Shown: positions 38,001-53,000 of the stretch, in pieces
Layout of the letters: each line of letters begins with the position of its first letter
How positions within the stretch are numbered: the stretch's first letter is position 1
Source of the DNA: Strix aluco
Lineage: Eukaryota > Chordata > Aves > Strigiformes > Strigidae
Reading direction: 5' to 3'
DNA: 64,000 bases
NCBI RefSeq assembly: GCF_031877795.1
Contig: NC_133937.1
Location: forward strand, 19,123,501 to 19,187,500
Program-made: the position numbers and the translations under genes
The notes under the pieces: model-generated
Databases searched by the model: none
What the model was told of the DNA's origin: nothing
What the model saw: only the letters and a program-made list of their open reading frames with translations

Positions 38001-41000
38001 GCCACACCTCTGCAATAACACATTAAGAAGCGAAACCTGAGAGAGGGTTGGGGACTTTGAGGACAAGTTACAAGAAGGACACCTATGGGAACACCGAGGT
38101 CAGTGAAAGGAAGGAGGAGGATGGGGGGGAACGTGTGCCAGAGCAGAGACCCTTCCTGTATCCTGTGGTGGGAGGGCAGGGCCGCCCCCCTCCTTCCCTC
38201 TGCCACCCATGGAGGCCACCAGAGAAGCAGAGAAGAATGCATCCTGTGGGGAGGATTCACGCCACAGAAACTTCGTGGAGGACTGTCTCCCGTGGGAGGG
38301 ATGCCACGTGGAGCAGAGGGAAGAATGCAGAAAAGTGCTTCTCCATGCCCTGGAGGAAGCACCAGCGGACTGACTGCACCGACCAGCCCCTCCCATGCCC
38401 CTGTGCCGCTGGGGGAGGAGGTAGAAATATTGGGAACAAACTGAGCCCGGGAAAAAGGGACGAGTGGGGGGAGGGTTGGTTTTTTTTTAAGATATGGTAA
38501 CGCTTCTCACTGTCCCATTCTGTTTGATAAATGTAATTATCGTTAGTGTTTTGATTAAAGTGACATCCTTTTTCTTCCCCCAACGAGCCTGTCTTTTGCC
38601 TGTGACCATTAATAGGTGACACCACACCCACACCCATTCCTCCCCCCCCCCCCCCACCCCGAGTGAAGGCTGCGTGGTGCTCAGTTGCCCTCTGGGTTCA
38701 AACCACTACAATAAGGAAAAAATAGGTAGCATTTATACTTGCCAAAAATAAAGCAGATTCTACACAATTAATACATATTTAGTATCTCCCATTTATCTTC
38801 TTCCATTACTTGAAAACACAAGTAAGCAAGCATAGTGTCTTAAGCAGGACACTGAGGTTGCCTAAGAATAAGTTACAGAAGTATACAACGCACTCCCTTA
38901 ATAGACGCAGATCCTGCCCTTGAGAACTGCTCAGTCTAAAAGAATGAGCAGACAAGAATTTTCAGAGAAAAATGTCAAGAAGTATTGAAAACATTAAAGA
39001 AGATCACCTTGAGTGCTACATTTACTAAAATTCTGACCAAAAAAGCCCAGCTTGCTTGAGGTACAGTGGGTAGAAGAGCCATTCAAGAATTAAGGCCTGG
39101 ACAGGATCCAAAGAATTTCCAAGCTGACCATATTGAAACTTACTTCTATTTGCAGGAAGAGCTTGCTCTGCTCTGCCTGGCAAGGACCACCAGGTGTGTT
39201 GGGTGGCCCCTGCCCATGGTGCTCTGTGGTGCTCTGGCAGGTACTGAGGCAGAAAGCTCAGACACAGGCAGCATGAAAGGGCATCTGTACTGCTTATCCA
39301 ACCACAACTGTCTTTTATAGCACAGTTATCAAGATGTCTGTAGCTTCATTTCTTGATCTTGGAAATTACCACTGACTGGGGATAGTGGTAGAAAGTAAAT
39401 CCACTGCTTTACTGCAGAAAGCGACTGTCTCCGAACAGCCTTGGGTTCCAAGCTCACCTGGAACAAAACTTAATAGCTTGTAATTGTCTATCTTGCAAAA
39501 CACATCTACCATAGGGAATCCACATGGAAAGAATATAACCTTGGACAAGGAACCAAACAAGGAACATCCAGGACTAATTACTGATTAGCTGGCAAACTCA
39601 TCGATGAAAAAAGGCAGTCAGTAGCATCTCATTCTAGTGACACCAACTGCAGAGCTGAATGACTTCAAATCAGGTGGGCAAGGAGAAGGTCCAACTTTTT
39701 CCAGTAGGGCTTGGCTGTTGTGTTGTCTGGGAGACTGACTCAGCAGCAGCTTTGAAATCTAAAATGTTTATCTGCGTAAAACAGGCTGAGACAGACCAAG
39801 ATTCCTTGAATAATGGCTTCAGTAAGTACTGCCAACCTGTCCCCAGTACACTTGTAATTGGCATCCATCAGAAAATCTGAGTGCTCATGGTTTCGTTATC
39901 AGAGCAGTCAAAGCATGACTGATAATGGTGTAACACGTTCCATTCTATTAAGCATTTGGCTTGAAAAATGAACTGATTTCAGACAGAACAGCCAGCATCC
40001 TCAGTGAAATCTAGTAAGCAGCATTAGGTAAAGTCAACATTTTGTTGAACAATGAATTACCTGTCTTAATGCTATGCTATGTTCTGAGGACAGCTACAAC
40101 TGAAAAACAATTTTTTCCTTGTTTCCTGGAGCCATTCAGGAGTCCAAAATTATCTGAGATAATTCTGCAGAAGGTCCAACTAAGCAAGCAAGGATGGACC
40201 ATAGTACAGGGTCAGGAATGCTTCCCACTTCCACCTGCCTCTGATAAGCTGTCCGAGTTGATAAAGATGTGAATGTTCTTTCTTCTGAGATAACCCCACG
40301 CTAGTGACAGCAACCTGCTGGTCTTAGTAGGTTGACCAACACAACCAGTACTGGTTAGAATCAGAACACACTGTGCTGACCTCAGTAGCATCTTCTTTCT
40401 TGCTTTCGACTTGCTGCCTGACTCCAAGGTAGTCTACCTGCTCAGATTGATGCCTGCTGAAAATTATTTTCTTCATTCTTGGCAGTAATAGTATTCTCTG
40501 GAGATAGCTGGCTTTTCTAGCTTCTGCTTTTTCAGGCATGTTCCTCTTAATTTCAGATCTGAGGTGAAGACACTGTCTCCCTCCCAAACTGAACAGGCAG
40601 TGCCTGTTGCCACAGATGACAAGGGCAGTGATGATGCAGGCTGGGCAATGTCTAAACCTAGAGAGTTCAAATCCAAACTGAAGCAAACACAGGGCACTGG
40701 GGTACACAAGTGTCTTAACTGAAAGAGAGAAGTTACAAGATTTCTGCCTCAAAGGTTTCAGAGAATGAGATTACAATGGCGAAAGCAGCTCAGGCACTTA
40801 CTGGCCTCCATTTCACCATCACAGATGGTAAGAGGAAAGCAAGGCAGGATCAACACACATACATGCTCTGCCCTCCCACAGAAGCACCTCCCTACAGAGG
40901 TCACTGGTAACATACTAAAAAAAAACCAAACCCCAGTAATAGCTCTTGCATGACAGGCAGAGATAAAGTTAGGTCTTCATGAGTCTTAAGAGAAGTATTA

Positions 41001-44000
41001 CTGTAACATCAGCCAAGAGAAATTCAGAGAACAGTTTTAACTACCAATTCGGAAAACGCAAATTATGCGGATGGGCCAATCTACTACATCTACAAATCCA
41101 GTTTTCCATACACATTCTCCATAATCCGTGTTACTGAAGACAAATTACATGAGTTTTTCTACCAAGCCAGTACATTAAAACATACTTATTTCATTTTGTC
41201 TGTTGCATTTTTGTTGTATAAAATATCTTATATAATCACATGGTTTGTAGGTTTTAGTTGCCATAGAAGAGACTGTCAACCTCACCAAGCCTGTATTCTT
41301 TCTAACCCCTTTTTGTTTTGTTTTGATGGGGAAAGAATATTCTACTGCCCTTGACTGAATATGCAGAATTCAGTTTTCCTTATTTGAAAGGAAACATTGT
41401 CAAGAGGAATATAATTTATGTTCCAGTGCCATGTGTTTCATATTTTCTGACAACTGTAGATTAAACTTCATTCAAAGGTGATAATTAAAATTTTTATGAG
41501 CATATCTAATATTAAACAGCTACTGGCAGGCTATGGTGCCTTGACTGCTTAATGCACAAGGGAGAAAAGCAATAAAAATTAACTGTCAAAGCAGCAGCTT
41601 GATCCTTCCTGTCAGCTACCAAAACTGCACTCTCAGTCATGAGACTCTTCACCCCCCCATATAGGGGTTACTGAACCTGTACAGTGAAACGGTTTTCTGC
41701 GCATCATCTGGCCAAACATTACATAGAACAAGAAAAGAATAGAAGGCTTCAAAATAAAGTGTTACTAATTTTATTCCAGCTAAATTGTTAATCTAGGGTG
41801 CTGCTTTGGGTAATAAATTGAACTGTTGAAAATTTAGGCAGAAGCATTAAGTTGTGTCTATTTTCAGCAAAAATGAGGTTTTTGGCCAAGGGTTCCACAG
41901 TCACTTTCAAGCAATCTGAGGAAGCACCCTTGCTGAATGTACATAACTATATTTTTTTCTACTTTTAGCCAGGTGTATTTTCTTACCCGGGTATGAAAAT
42001 TTTTGGTGCTACCGGGTCCTCCTTTTTCAGCAGCAGCCAATACACATAACAACTTAAAGCTGTCAGAGGGATGGCTGCAGCCTGGATTAAGCTATCTGTT
42101 GGAGGAAATACTTTTTTCTAGTTTAAACAAGGTATAAAAGATGCAAGCACTAGGGTCTCAATCAGTCTGTGCAACCTTATTTAAATTGTTAAAAATGTAT
42201 ACTGGAAACATTAGCTGCACAGGAAACTATTGCTCAAACAAAACAAAAATGGTACATCTTAAACAGTTTAATAGAAGCTGCATGGATTCTGCAGTCAGAA
42301 TATTATATCAGACATGGTAGCCTTAATGGAAATCTTTAAATTATGTATCACACAGAGAACAACATAAGCAGTCACAACTTATGAAATGCCAGAATTAAGA
42401 TGGTCCCTTCAAATTCAATCATGTTGTACTCTGTAGAAATTCAGCATTACTACGTATTTCTGCACAGAACTACCACCACGCTACTCAGATGTATATCGAG
42501 AGGTCACTTGTCAATATTTAAAATTCTTTTTAATTGTTCCATGCTCCATATTTTACATATAATTCAAATGCAACAAAATAGAAAGATGATTGACAAATAC
42601 ACCGAAAAGACTCAAGTATCAACAGAAGGTAGGTCAAGGTGTTTAACACCTTCAGAACTCCTCTATGTTCACCAGCAATATGATACACTAAACAAAACAT
42701 CCCCAAAAAAATCAAATTTGGGCTCTAAAAGAACAAATAATTGAACAGTACCCACTGTATTTCTATAAAGGTGAAGAGATGAGAGAAGAAAAGACGACTT
42801 CTATGTCTCCTTCATACGATTAGGGAGTTGAAAGCTTTAAACCATTAAGTTTTAAAGAGCTCTCATATTTGAATAAAATCTGTCACATTCGCCATTGCAT
42901 TTTGAAGGTTAGGGCAGCTGAAAGATATCCCAGGGAAGAGATTAAGCCTTTGTGCAGGCTCATGGCGTATTTCAGTACAGAAGGTTTGTCACAGTATAGG
43001 TAAGACAGCTTGGATGTATATCCAAAAGGGCTAAAGGCAGAGTCCCAAGACTGAAGAATGATTTCAGAAACGAGCTTTGGACCTTCCCAGTCCCCACCAC
43101 ATCTTCAAGGAGATCCCAGACAGTGGGAGTGAATTATACAAGGTGAATGAAACTCTGAAGTTCAAAATGGACTGCAATGACAGAGAGGTGTATGAAGGTC
43201 CTGAAGAGCCTGATTAATTTGAGCATTTCAACACAAAATGTAGAAGAGCAGATTCCAGGTAGATCAAAGATGCACTAATTGTGCATTAGCTTGGATGTCT
43301 TGCCTTTGCCACTATGAGCTGCCCTCACCTTCATTCCATAGAAAAATCTGTTTGGAGGGAGGAATTAAGTCACAGAGAGGAGACTACCTAGCAGTTCACT
43401 GGAAAGTGGCAATGCAAAACAGGCAAAGCACAGGACGTCATATTTAAGCATGGTCTCTTAACAATCTTTTAGCTCAGACTTTTCAGCAACTGCTTTTTCC
43501 AGATTTACAGTAGTCAAGAAGAGGTGGTAATTCTTGCCAGCAATTTAAATAAAGGAGGGTGGTTTCAAGAGGTGCAAGGGTAAAGGAAGTAATTTCTGTG
43601 TCCTAGTACATTTAGATGGCAGAGATTTTATTTCCCCAAGAAAACAGCAGCAGCAAGTTTGCACTAGAGAATTCTGGAAGCTTCTCTACATTGAAAACAA
43701 AGGTGGAAAGACACAAAGGTATCTTATCCATAAAGCCAGAGGGCTTCCCGGGGACTTCAACCTGAAGCATAACATGGTAATTTCAAACAATTTTCATTTC
43801 CTTCTACAAACCAGCTTCATTAGTTGATTTGAAGTCATTAGAGCGTTACTTATTCTGATGAAGTTTCCGATTCATAACCCACTCCTACTAAAAGTCCGCT
43901 AACTCCACTGAAGTTTTATTGCTGCAGTCATAATGATTCAAACACTTTCATAAAACCTTGAGATCATTAAAATTGCTACACATAAAGAGTCCTAACATCC

Positions 44001-47000
44001 TGATTAAGTGACCCCTGAAGATTTATATTCCCATTTGCTCATGTACATGTTTCCATGATCTTAAAATACAAATCAGTTGAACAGATTTACAAGACAAACT
44101 TCAGCACAGGTGGAAATCCCTTCCTCAGCATTCCTGACCTCCAAATGGGAATACAAGCAAGAAATGTGATATCATAACTGCTTGCTCAGCGGTAAAACAG
44201 AGCCTCATTGCACATATCAAAGATCAATGTTGTAAACTTTTATGACAGTATTGTATATGATTGCTAGCTTAGGAAAGAAAAACCAATACAATATTCCTTT
44301 GGGGCACTGACCAACTAATACAAACATATCCAAAGATAGAATTTTCATCCAATTTCTTGAAGAAGACAACAAAAAAAAAAAACCAAGTGAACAGTTTATA
44401 AATATGTTTAGCTCAATACTATATTTACAATAAATTCAATGTAAAAAGTTGGTATTTAGGCATGCATTGAAAATACTGCTAATAAGGAGGTGACTAGAAC
44501 CAGTCATGTACATGTAAAGTAACAACTCCTCCATCAGTAAAAAATTATTGAAAGCCTTTGCCTGAAACTGAGAATTGTCTCTTTATTACCATTTATGATT
44601 TCTTTCACATTAACTCATTAACAGTGTGTTCCTAAGAAGTATTTTCAGTTACATACTGAATTTGTTTATATCCCAAAGAATATGATTTATAACACGGAAC
44701 TTGTGAGACTAAGCTTCAATTTTGTGGTAGATTTAAACTAAGAAGAAATCCAAGGCTACTCAAACATCTCTGAATAGATTGAACAATTTAATCTATCACA
44801 AAAACTGATATGCAAAGAAGGAAGCTATAAAAAAATGTTAAATCCCAAGATTTGCTACAGATATTGAAATGAAAACAAGCCTTCCTGTATTAAGACATTT
44901 TTTAAAGTTAACAGTGCTACTACACAAAATTAGAAAAAACAACTTTATGGTGCATATTTCAAAAAATTCTGCTCTCAAATACTCCTTGCAAACTCAAATG
45001 GATATTCTGCCAAAGTGCCAAGCAGTTATTTCCTACATTGTATTCACAAGGTTATTTGAGGTTGGTTGAAAGGGCCATGACAACAAAACAAAATCCTGAC
45101 AAAAGCCACAAGAAACAAGAAAAGTTATCAAAATTAAATAAGAAAGTAATCCAACCAGCATTGTTTTTCAAGTGACATGGTTAATACAGACATAAGATCA
45201 TAACTGGATACTAAATACCACTTCACAAAGTGAAAACAGTGATTCATTTTCATAAAGCCAGATCTCCTCAGGACGCCTCATCTCATATTGTTGCCTGATC
45301 TTTTATTTCTATTTTTTTCTGCTTGACTGCAATGATTTGGAAGTAGCTTTCACTTGGAATGTTTCTGTATTGCATTTTAGCTTATAACCAGTTTGTGTTG
45401 GCCATCCAGAAGAAAATTCAAGTTGCTAACTTCCCATGTTGTTATAACACTAAGCTTGAATACAAAGCACAAGTATCATTTTAAGCAGAGGAGGCTGTAG
45501 TTGGAATCCAGCAGCTGTTTCTATTGTGATTAAAACAAATTATACTCGAAGCACCTTAAAGTCCTCCCAGAATAAATTTCTGACTAGGAAGCTAAAGCTA
45601 TGACTCACAATTGTATTTAGACTAAAACATCGTTTTCCTGTGTCTACCATAGTGTTTAAATTCTCCCGTAAAATGACTCACCATTGTTCCAAAGGGTATA
45701 GCTCTTGAAGCATGATAATAGATGGCAATGAAGTTAATGAAGAAGGCAGTTCCACACACCATTGCTGGAATAAGGAAGGCTCCGATAAACATCTGCTTTA
45801 TCCATCGCCTTCCTGTAAGAAGGGACATTCCACCGGGACTGGTGAGATAGTGTATTTTGTATAAAAAGTTATCAGCAAGCTCTCCAGAATTTGGGGGTTT
45901 GACTATTTCTCCCCCCAAAAGGTGAAAGAAATAAGTAACAACATACTACATCAATACAAGACCCAAGAGTCACCTAACAGTTTCATCTGACTCCTGGCAA
46001 CTCTCAAAATGCAGCACATTAATCAATTTATTAGGGCAGATGAAAACACAGGAAAAGGGATACAGTGCAAGAATATTTCCAGGTAAAAAGGCAGGAAAAA
46101 GGGATACAGCATGAGAATATTTCAGCTGAAGAACAGCATACGCTGACTAAACTGGCCAAAGAAAACAGGCTATGAAACATAAGTGTATATGGAAGCTGCA
46201 GATTAGCAGAGACAGAGATAGCAGAGCCAGCTCTGTGCAGAGCCTGCTCACACCCTGAGAGCATATGAGAGCTCAGCACTGCTCCCAGGACAACTCAGCA
46301 TTACAGCTGCTTTCAGGCAGCACCTGCTCCGGGTTGTCTTGACCTAACTAGGCTGACTCCATACACTCAGGATGTATTAAGGAACTGGCTATCCCTGGCA
46401 TTTAATATATAGCAAAATTGAACTCAGACATCTTCAACAGCAGAAAAGGTAGAAGGAAACTGATTTCTAAACCCTAGGCATAAAGGGAACAGCAACACTT
46501 GTTAGCAGTTATTACCAAGTTTAGAGCTCCCCGAGGAGCTCAAAAAAACCCTCTTGGGCAATACCTTAAGAATTTTCTCTGTCCATATTCCCTTTACTTT
46601 CTATGCTCTTAACTACTGTCTATACTTAAATTTAATACACCATAGATGCATCTGTAATTTTCACTAAATAAAAGTCAGAAAACTAACATATGCTTTTCAA
46701 GACCATCATATGTATTTTCATCATGAGCCAACATAATCAGCATTTCAGGAGTTGAAACATGTTTGATCTGTAGAAAAAAAAGCAAATTTGGCCCAATTAT
46801 ACAGCATGGTACATTTTAGAACAGCAACACCAATTTACCTACATCTGTTTTTCTACCAATCACTAGGTTTATACACTAGCCACATGAAAAGAAACACCTA
46901 AACTCCAAACTCAAGTAGATTAGAGTGCAGTTGAGACTGAATACTAACAAGTATGTTGTGCTAAAAAGATACAGATTTTCTTTTGCGAACTTACCAGAAT

Positions 47001-50000
47001 TATTTTTTCTAAAGCACTGCAGAAAATAATAGATATTGATTACTCTTTTATTGCAGCATAGGGAATGGATGAAGCTAGTGGACTGCAAGGATGTAATTGG
47101 TCATAACTCAGAAGCATAGTGGGGAGCACTTGAAGACAGCCTGTCCAAATCTGTTACGTCAATTTTATTGGGCTTCTGCTCTCTACTGATACCCATTTTG
47201 AATTTGCTAAGTATAAAGCAGAACACATACTGTAAAGTAGAATAACCTTCTTTAAAAGATGCTATAAACGGTTTTCCCCATCAACAATTAATGGTCTAGT
47301 AAGTACTGTATACTCATCCTTTCCGTGTTAGTAAACATAACCGCCCGGGTACCTATAGAGGAGGGCTATGTAGGAGTCACCTGGAGAAAATGATGTGAGC
47401 TGTTTAACAGCATGTTACAGAAAAGGGAGAGACTATTATACTCTCTGGATGCCATTAAACAAAAAATTATATACAACAGTATAACAAGCAATTCATAAGA
47501 TACAACCATTAACAGTTCTTTAGCTCTTATTACTTTTAAATTAACAAAAGACTTCAGCTATCTTTAGTTAGAAAATGCAGCCAATACTGAATAGGAAATA
47601 AGATGATAGTTAAATATACTCAAAATATTTTCTGTTTATTAAGAATTTAATGGATTCCATCTGAATGACCTAACTCTATGAGGACATTTCTATGTTGGTG
47701 CAAATCAGAAAATAACAACTTCTCCATTTAATAATGTAATGAAAATGCTGAAACATGAAAACACTTTACCTCCTTGTCTAGCATAAAGGCTTCCTCCAAA
47801 ATATCCATTCACTGGCGATGTTGCAGCATAAACAAATATAGCTGTACTAAGCATTGATCCTCTCCTACAAGAAGTGATTTTTTTGGTAAATGAAACAGAA
47901 AAGCAAACAGTTTTAGAGCAAAAGATTACAGTAAAATATGTACATTTAGCAGAAGCCGTTATTTAATATTTTTAGGTAATGTAAAAATGTAAAAGTGCTT
48001 AAATTGTAAAATTTGCATAAGAATGAGAACTGTTTGTATCCAAAGCTTCTGGTCAAGTCTAATTCAATCTGGGAGAAAAAGAGTTCTGACATAGTACATT
48101 ATTTTCTAACATGCATTTATTTTCACTGGAGTACAAAAACTTACCTCAGATCAAAATGCACTGACATTTGGATATGAGTACCTTGTGTATGAAGAACTGA
48201 ACTATTTTCGTGACTTAAATTAAGTGTAAGATCCAACTATTGCAAATAAACGGTCCTCTTTACTTAATATAAAGGCCAGTATTAACAAAAATATAATAAG
48301 ATTGTGAGTGATGTTTCTGCCATCCCTCAGAAATTAACTTTTAAGATCAAAAGTGTTCATCTTACAGAAAATTAGAAAACCGGATTTAGAAATTATAAAT
48401 ACTATAATGAAGCCACAAATCAGCATGGAGTGGTCCAATCAGAAGAGTTCAGTCATTTTTAAATTATCACCTCATTAAATGTTGAAGTGTTCATTTTGGT
48501 ATAATTTTTCTGAAATTTTACAGGCAAAGCTAATAATTTTAAATCACAAAGGCCATCTCCAAATACATTTTTAAAAATCACGTCTAAGAATAGCAAGATA
48601 TAAATTATATTCATGAATAGAGCTGTTTCCCCATGTCCCTCTGCTACTCTTTGATAGCAAAAGGCAGTAGGTTTTCAGCCAGCTTGCTGTACGTTCTTCA
48701 AATTAGTTGTTCTGAGAAATTTCAGACTACTGGCATTTTAGGTTTTGATGAACCAGTACTGGATGCCTGCCCTACTCAAAGTAGTAATCTTTAGTACAAC
48801 CAGCTTCCATGACTGCATGGCATAGATTGAACTAAGCAAATATACCTGTTGGTCACACACACTAAAGGAGCATTATGCTAACATTTGCTTCTTAAAAAAA
48901 ATAAGCAATAGTTCCATTTTAGCAAGCTACTGGTTAGACAGAAACCAATTTTAACACTTCTAACTTAAGACTATTTAGAAACACATGCAAAACCCCAGAA
49001 GACCATGCATAGTCTGAAGTGACACATGTAAATCTGTATGATACCTGTAAAATGATCAGAAGACATTAACCTAAAGTCATCTCAAAATTTGCTACTCTTG
49101 AGCTCACTTACATTTCAAATATTCTAATGGGAAAGCTTCTCAAAACCAGTATTAATAAATTAATAGCTGACACAACTAAATTTCACTGAGAGATTTTTAG
49201 TTGGCATCAGCTGCATGATCCCTAAGAGTTTTAACAGACCCGAAGAACACTGACAGGCAATCATTCTCATAATTCTGGTTTACAGCCTTTTTCACTCACA
49301 TCACTATTTTCTTAAATGTAAGAACTGTCTGCACCAGATTTGGTCAATTGTTCCGTTACACACCCAGAATTAAATTCACTTTGAAAGTGATATAAAGGCC
49401 TATTGCAATAAAAGACTAAGTGCACATATATTTTTTTAAATTACTGTTCTGACACATTTTACAATTGCTATAACTTACATCTTCCCTACAGTGCATAAAC
49501 ATTCTGAAATGGTTTCATTCCCTCCCTTAAAGGGCTGACATGCTGTATAATTAAGAACGTGTAAGTGTATCCAGAAATGTAACCATGGGGCACAAGGAGG
49601 GAATAACACCATACGAAAAATGAAAATATGTCATGATACTGGTACTAGAGTGGCTTTTGAAAGGCAGCTAAATTAAAAAACAAGAGTTCTCTCTAGTGGC
49701 ACATTGAAGTATTACAACTCGTTAAAATCAAGTTACAGGTGATATTCAAGGGAAAACAGAACAGAGATTTGCAATTTTAGTCACTGCTTAAAACAAAGCA
49801 CTTGTAAAAAAGAAAATTCCCCCCAGTATCCAAAACATGACCACTACAGAAACAGATCAGTCCATTCAGGACACCAAAAATCTCAAAATCTCAAACAGAT
49901 AAAAGGTAAATGAAGATAACTACGTGAACTGGAAGTGATGTGTTAAATTTAAACTTGAGTACTATTTGTTTGTTCTACATGAACTCTCTCCAGTCAGGAC

Positions 50001-53000
50001 CACAGCCCACCTATTGCTGGAGGTTCTACATGCAACACAGGCTGAGTAGTATCGGTTTGAAAGAACTTAAGAAATTAAATCTCCATTCCTGAGAAGACTT
50101 GTGGATAAGATTGGCTTAATGCATTGTCCGCAGTAAACAGGACTATCCACAACACAGCACACTCCTACTTCAGTCTTTACATGACATGGCACAGAAAACA
50201 GGGTAAGAAATATAGCAGTATCTTGTCACTCCAGGCAAAACCAGGAGTGAAATATGTACCTTTTAACATTTATTTCCCATATAATCTACCCATGATGCTG
50301 CAGAACAACAAACTAGTTTCATAATAAATCATGTAAGAAGCAAGCAATAAAAGAGTAAAATTAAAAGACCAACTCACATGATAAGAGTAGGACAAAGTTT
50401 CATTAAAAGAGTCCTGAATATTACATCTGATCTAGACCAAGACCTAAAGATTCTCAAACACTTTTTTCCAGGCCAGTTAGAACATTCATTTTTGTAATTA
50501 TTTTGTTCATTCAAGCATTTATACGCGGAAGGCATGGCACAATTATACTTACTCTGTGTATAAATCTTCTATCATTGCAACAACAATGACTATAAGAGAC
50601 ACAGCAAAAATCTGACAACCAGAACCAATAAGCGATGAAAATATTAGAGGATGACTGGATGGTCTAAAAACATCTCCATGGACCTGCTTCCACCCATACT
50701 CATCACCTAGATCTCTGTCCTAGGAACAACAACAACAAAATTTTAAGTCTAGTCATGACAATTAATGACAAACACACCAGCTAGGCATAAATTAAAGGTT
50801 TGACTTATTAAAGCAACTTTAAGTGCAAGTATGTCTTCTCTCCTGAATGCATCAAATCTAGCAGAAAAGTTTACTTTTCAGATGCTTATCAAGACAACAA
50901 AAATTACTACCTGAATGTATGATGCAGTAAAATCTATCAGATTTCCTCCCTGTCCCTAAAAATCTTCTGAAGTGTTTAGGAGTATACACAGGCTTCTAAT
51001 TACACACTCAGAATGGACCTCATTTAACCGAAGTGTGGATGTGAACATTAACACAGTGACTACAGACAGAATTCTGAGTTGCAACCTAGGAGCATGTTAT
51101 AAACAAAACCAGACACACATAAGGCAGTTTTCTGTTCAATTGAAGAAAGCCATTCAGAGCTGCTAACACAATGAATGTATAAAAAGATTTTAAAAAGCAC
51201 AAATGCAGATCTTACCATATCATCCATTTCTTCCTCCTTGCTGTATCTTGCATAATCTTTTCGCAAAGTTCTCATTAATATCATAGACACTAGGCCAACC
51301 AGAAAGATCACCATCATAAAAGAATTGAAAATTGAAAACCAGTGAATCTACAAAAAGAAAACACATCCCTAAGGTTTAGAGCTGTAAATGTGTTTCAAAA
51401 TTGTTCCAATAAGGATAAATCATTGCCTAGCAGGACAGATTGTCAGCACTAGCTAAGTAACAATAAACCCATATTGTAAGTAACACTACACTTGTAGAAA
51501 GTCCCACTAAAACTGGCCTGTGAAACACCATACATAAAGCTTTTCAACAGCCAAGCTTGCTCATGACAAAGTTATCACAGCTTGCTTAAGCACCAGCAAC
51601 GTTCAAACAACTGGCTGCACAGGCTCCCTTGGTAAAGGAAAGGCAGCATGATGTACTGCTGCCTTCCTAGAGAAGAGGTTTAAGTAGTAAAAGAAACACA
51701 GCCAAAAATCCAAAGAAACCATTGCTTTGCACGGGACCAGTATGTGCAGCAGCCTTATTTTGCCTCTGACAAGCACACCTTTTGGTTTTCATCAAGCTTC
51801 AAGCAGAATCCAAACCTTCTAATTTCAGAAGGTAGTGTAGCTCAGTATACTACCCATAAGGAGATCACAACCACAGATTTAAACCATCACAACTGCTATC
51901 ACCAACTGGTTTAGGCTAATGCTTTCTGCTTTCCATTTACTTCAGTAAAAAGTGTACCTATGACCAATTGCCATTATTCAGCTTACAAGCAACACAGTTG
52001 TGTACCTGAAATTTCATTGATTCTGATCGTGTGAATCTATTTTCTTGAACTGCCTCGTTATTTGCTGCAAGCTTGAAGCTTGCCTGCACATTTACTGAAG
52101 CATACTAAAAAACTGGAGCCATCCTATTTGAGCAACAGAACTATCACTTAAAACCTACAGTCCTAGATATGCCGGTTTCGTTGTCCCACAGAACACCTAG
52201 GATATACAAAAATTCAAAAGATATCATCCAAAAATTCCATGACATTTTCTGAACTAAAGCAACCATTTCAAAGCAATATTTTGTAAGATAGTCTTAGAAC
52301 AATACATACTCTGTGCTGAAAGAAAGATGGGTCAAGATACTTGTCAAATCTGTCTTCAAACTTCACATCTGATTTCTTCCATTTCACCTAAAGGGAGAAA
52401 AATTTACGTTTGAAAAGCTCATTATACGTTCAGCTATACTCAAATGCAGAAACCCAAAACACATTTTAGAAATCTACTTCAGATGTTTTCTTCAATATGA
52501 ATCTAGGTTTTGATAAAAACAATGGACCAATGTTCTTAAAGACTCATATCTACAGGTTAGACATAGAATGAACATCAACCACCTTGCCGCATGGATCTAA
52601 TCTTGTCTGTGCTTATGGTTAAGAACAAGGAAGACTCAGTCTTCACTGCCTCAGCTCTCACTGCCTCTGCAAGGCTAACCAAAGATGCAAACTTCTAGTT
52701 GTCAAATACAACAAACCCTTTTCATGATTATAGAAGGAGCTCATAAAGATACTCATACTGAAGGTGCCAAAACCAAAATCTATCACATGATCCTATTTTT
52801 CAGTTTTGTCAAATAGTTCAAAGATTTATTTTTTTTCCCCACAACAGATACTCATAGAACAAGGAGGCAATGCCTTTGAACAACTCTCCCAAAGTTGCCC
52901 AAGGTTTCAGAACAAAGGTCAGAGAAAGAAAGCATGTTTAAATATGTTCAAGAACAACATGCTAGAAAGCAGTGGAATTTTTCCAAAGATGTTTTTTTGC

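Larger units (their letters stand above)
36328..45681 (-). other. TM9SF3: TM9SF3 intron 9 (9.4 kb, largest here)
   Basis: This holds the solo LTR at 37859-38710 and a possible L2-like scrap at 38904-38960. The rest shows no gene or named repeat. It has grown partly through the LTR insertion. Confidence 0.8.

Noticed and set aside
38048-38500. A 150-codon plus-strand frame with others overlapping
   Set aside because: It lies wholly inside the solo LTR, which is GC-rich. It does not resemble retroviral proteins and LTRs do not normally encode proteins.
45622-45681. Read-through of TM9SF3 exon 9 to a stop 20 codons later
   Set aside because: The donor ATG|GTGAGT is strong, and the next exon at 36327 continues the known protein exactly. 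The extension has no family match.
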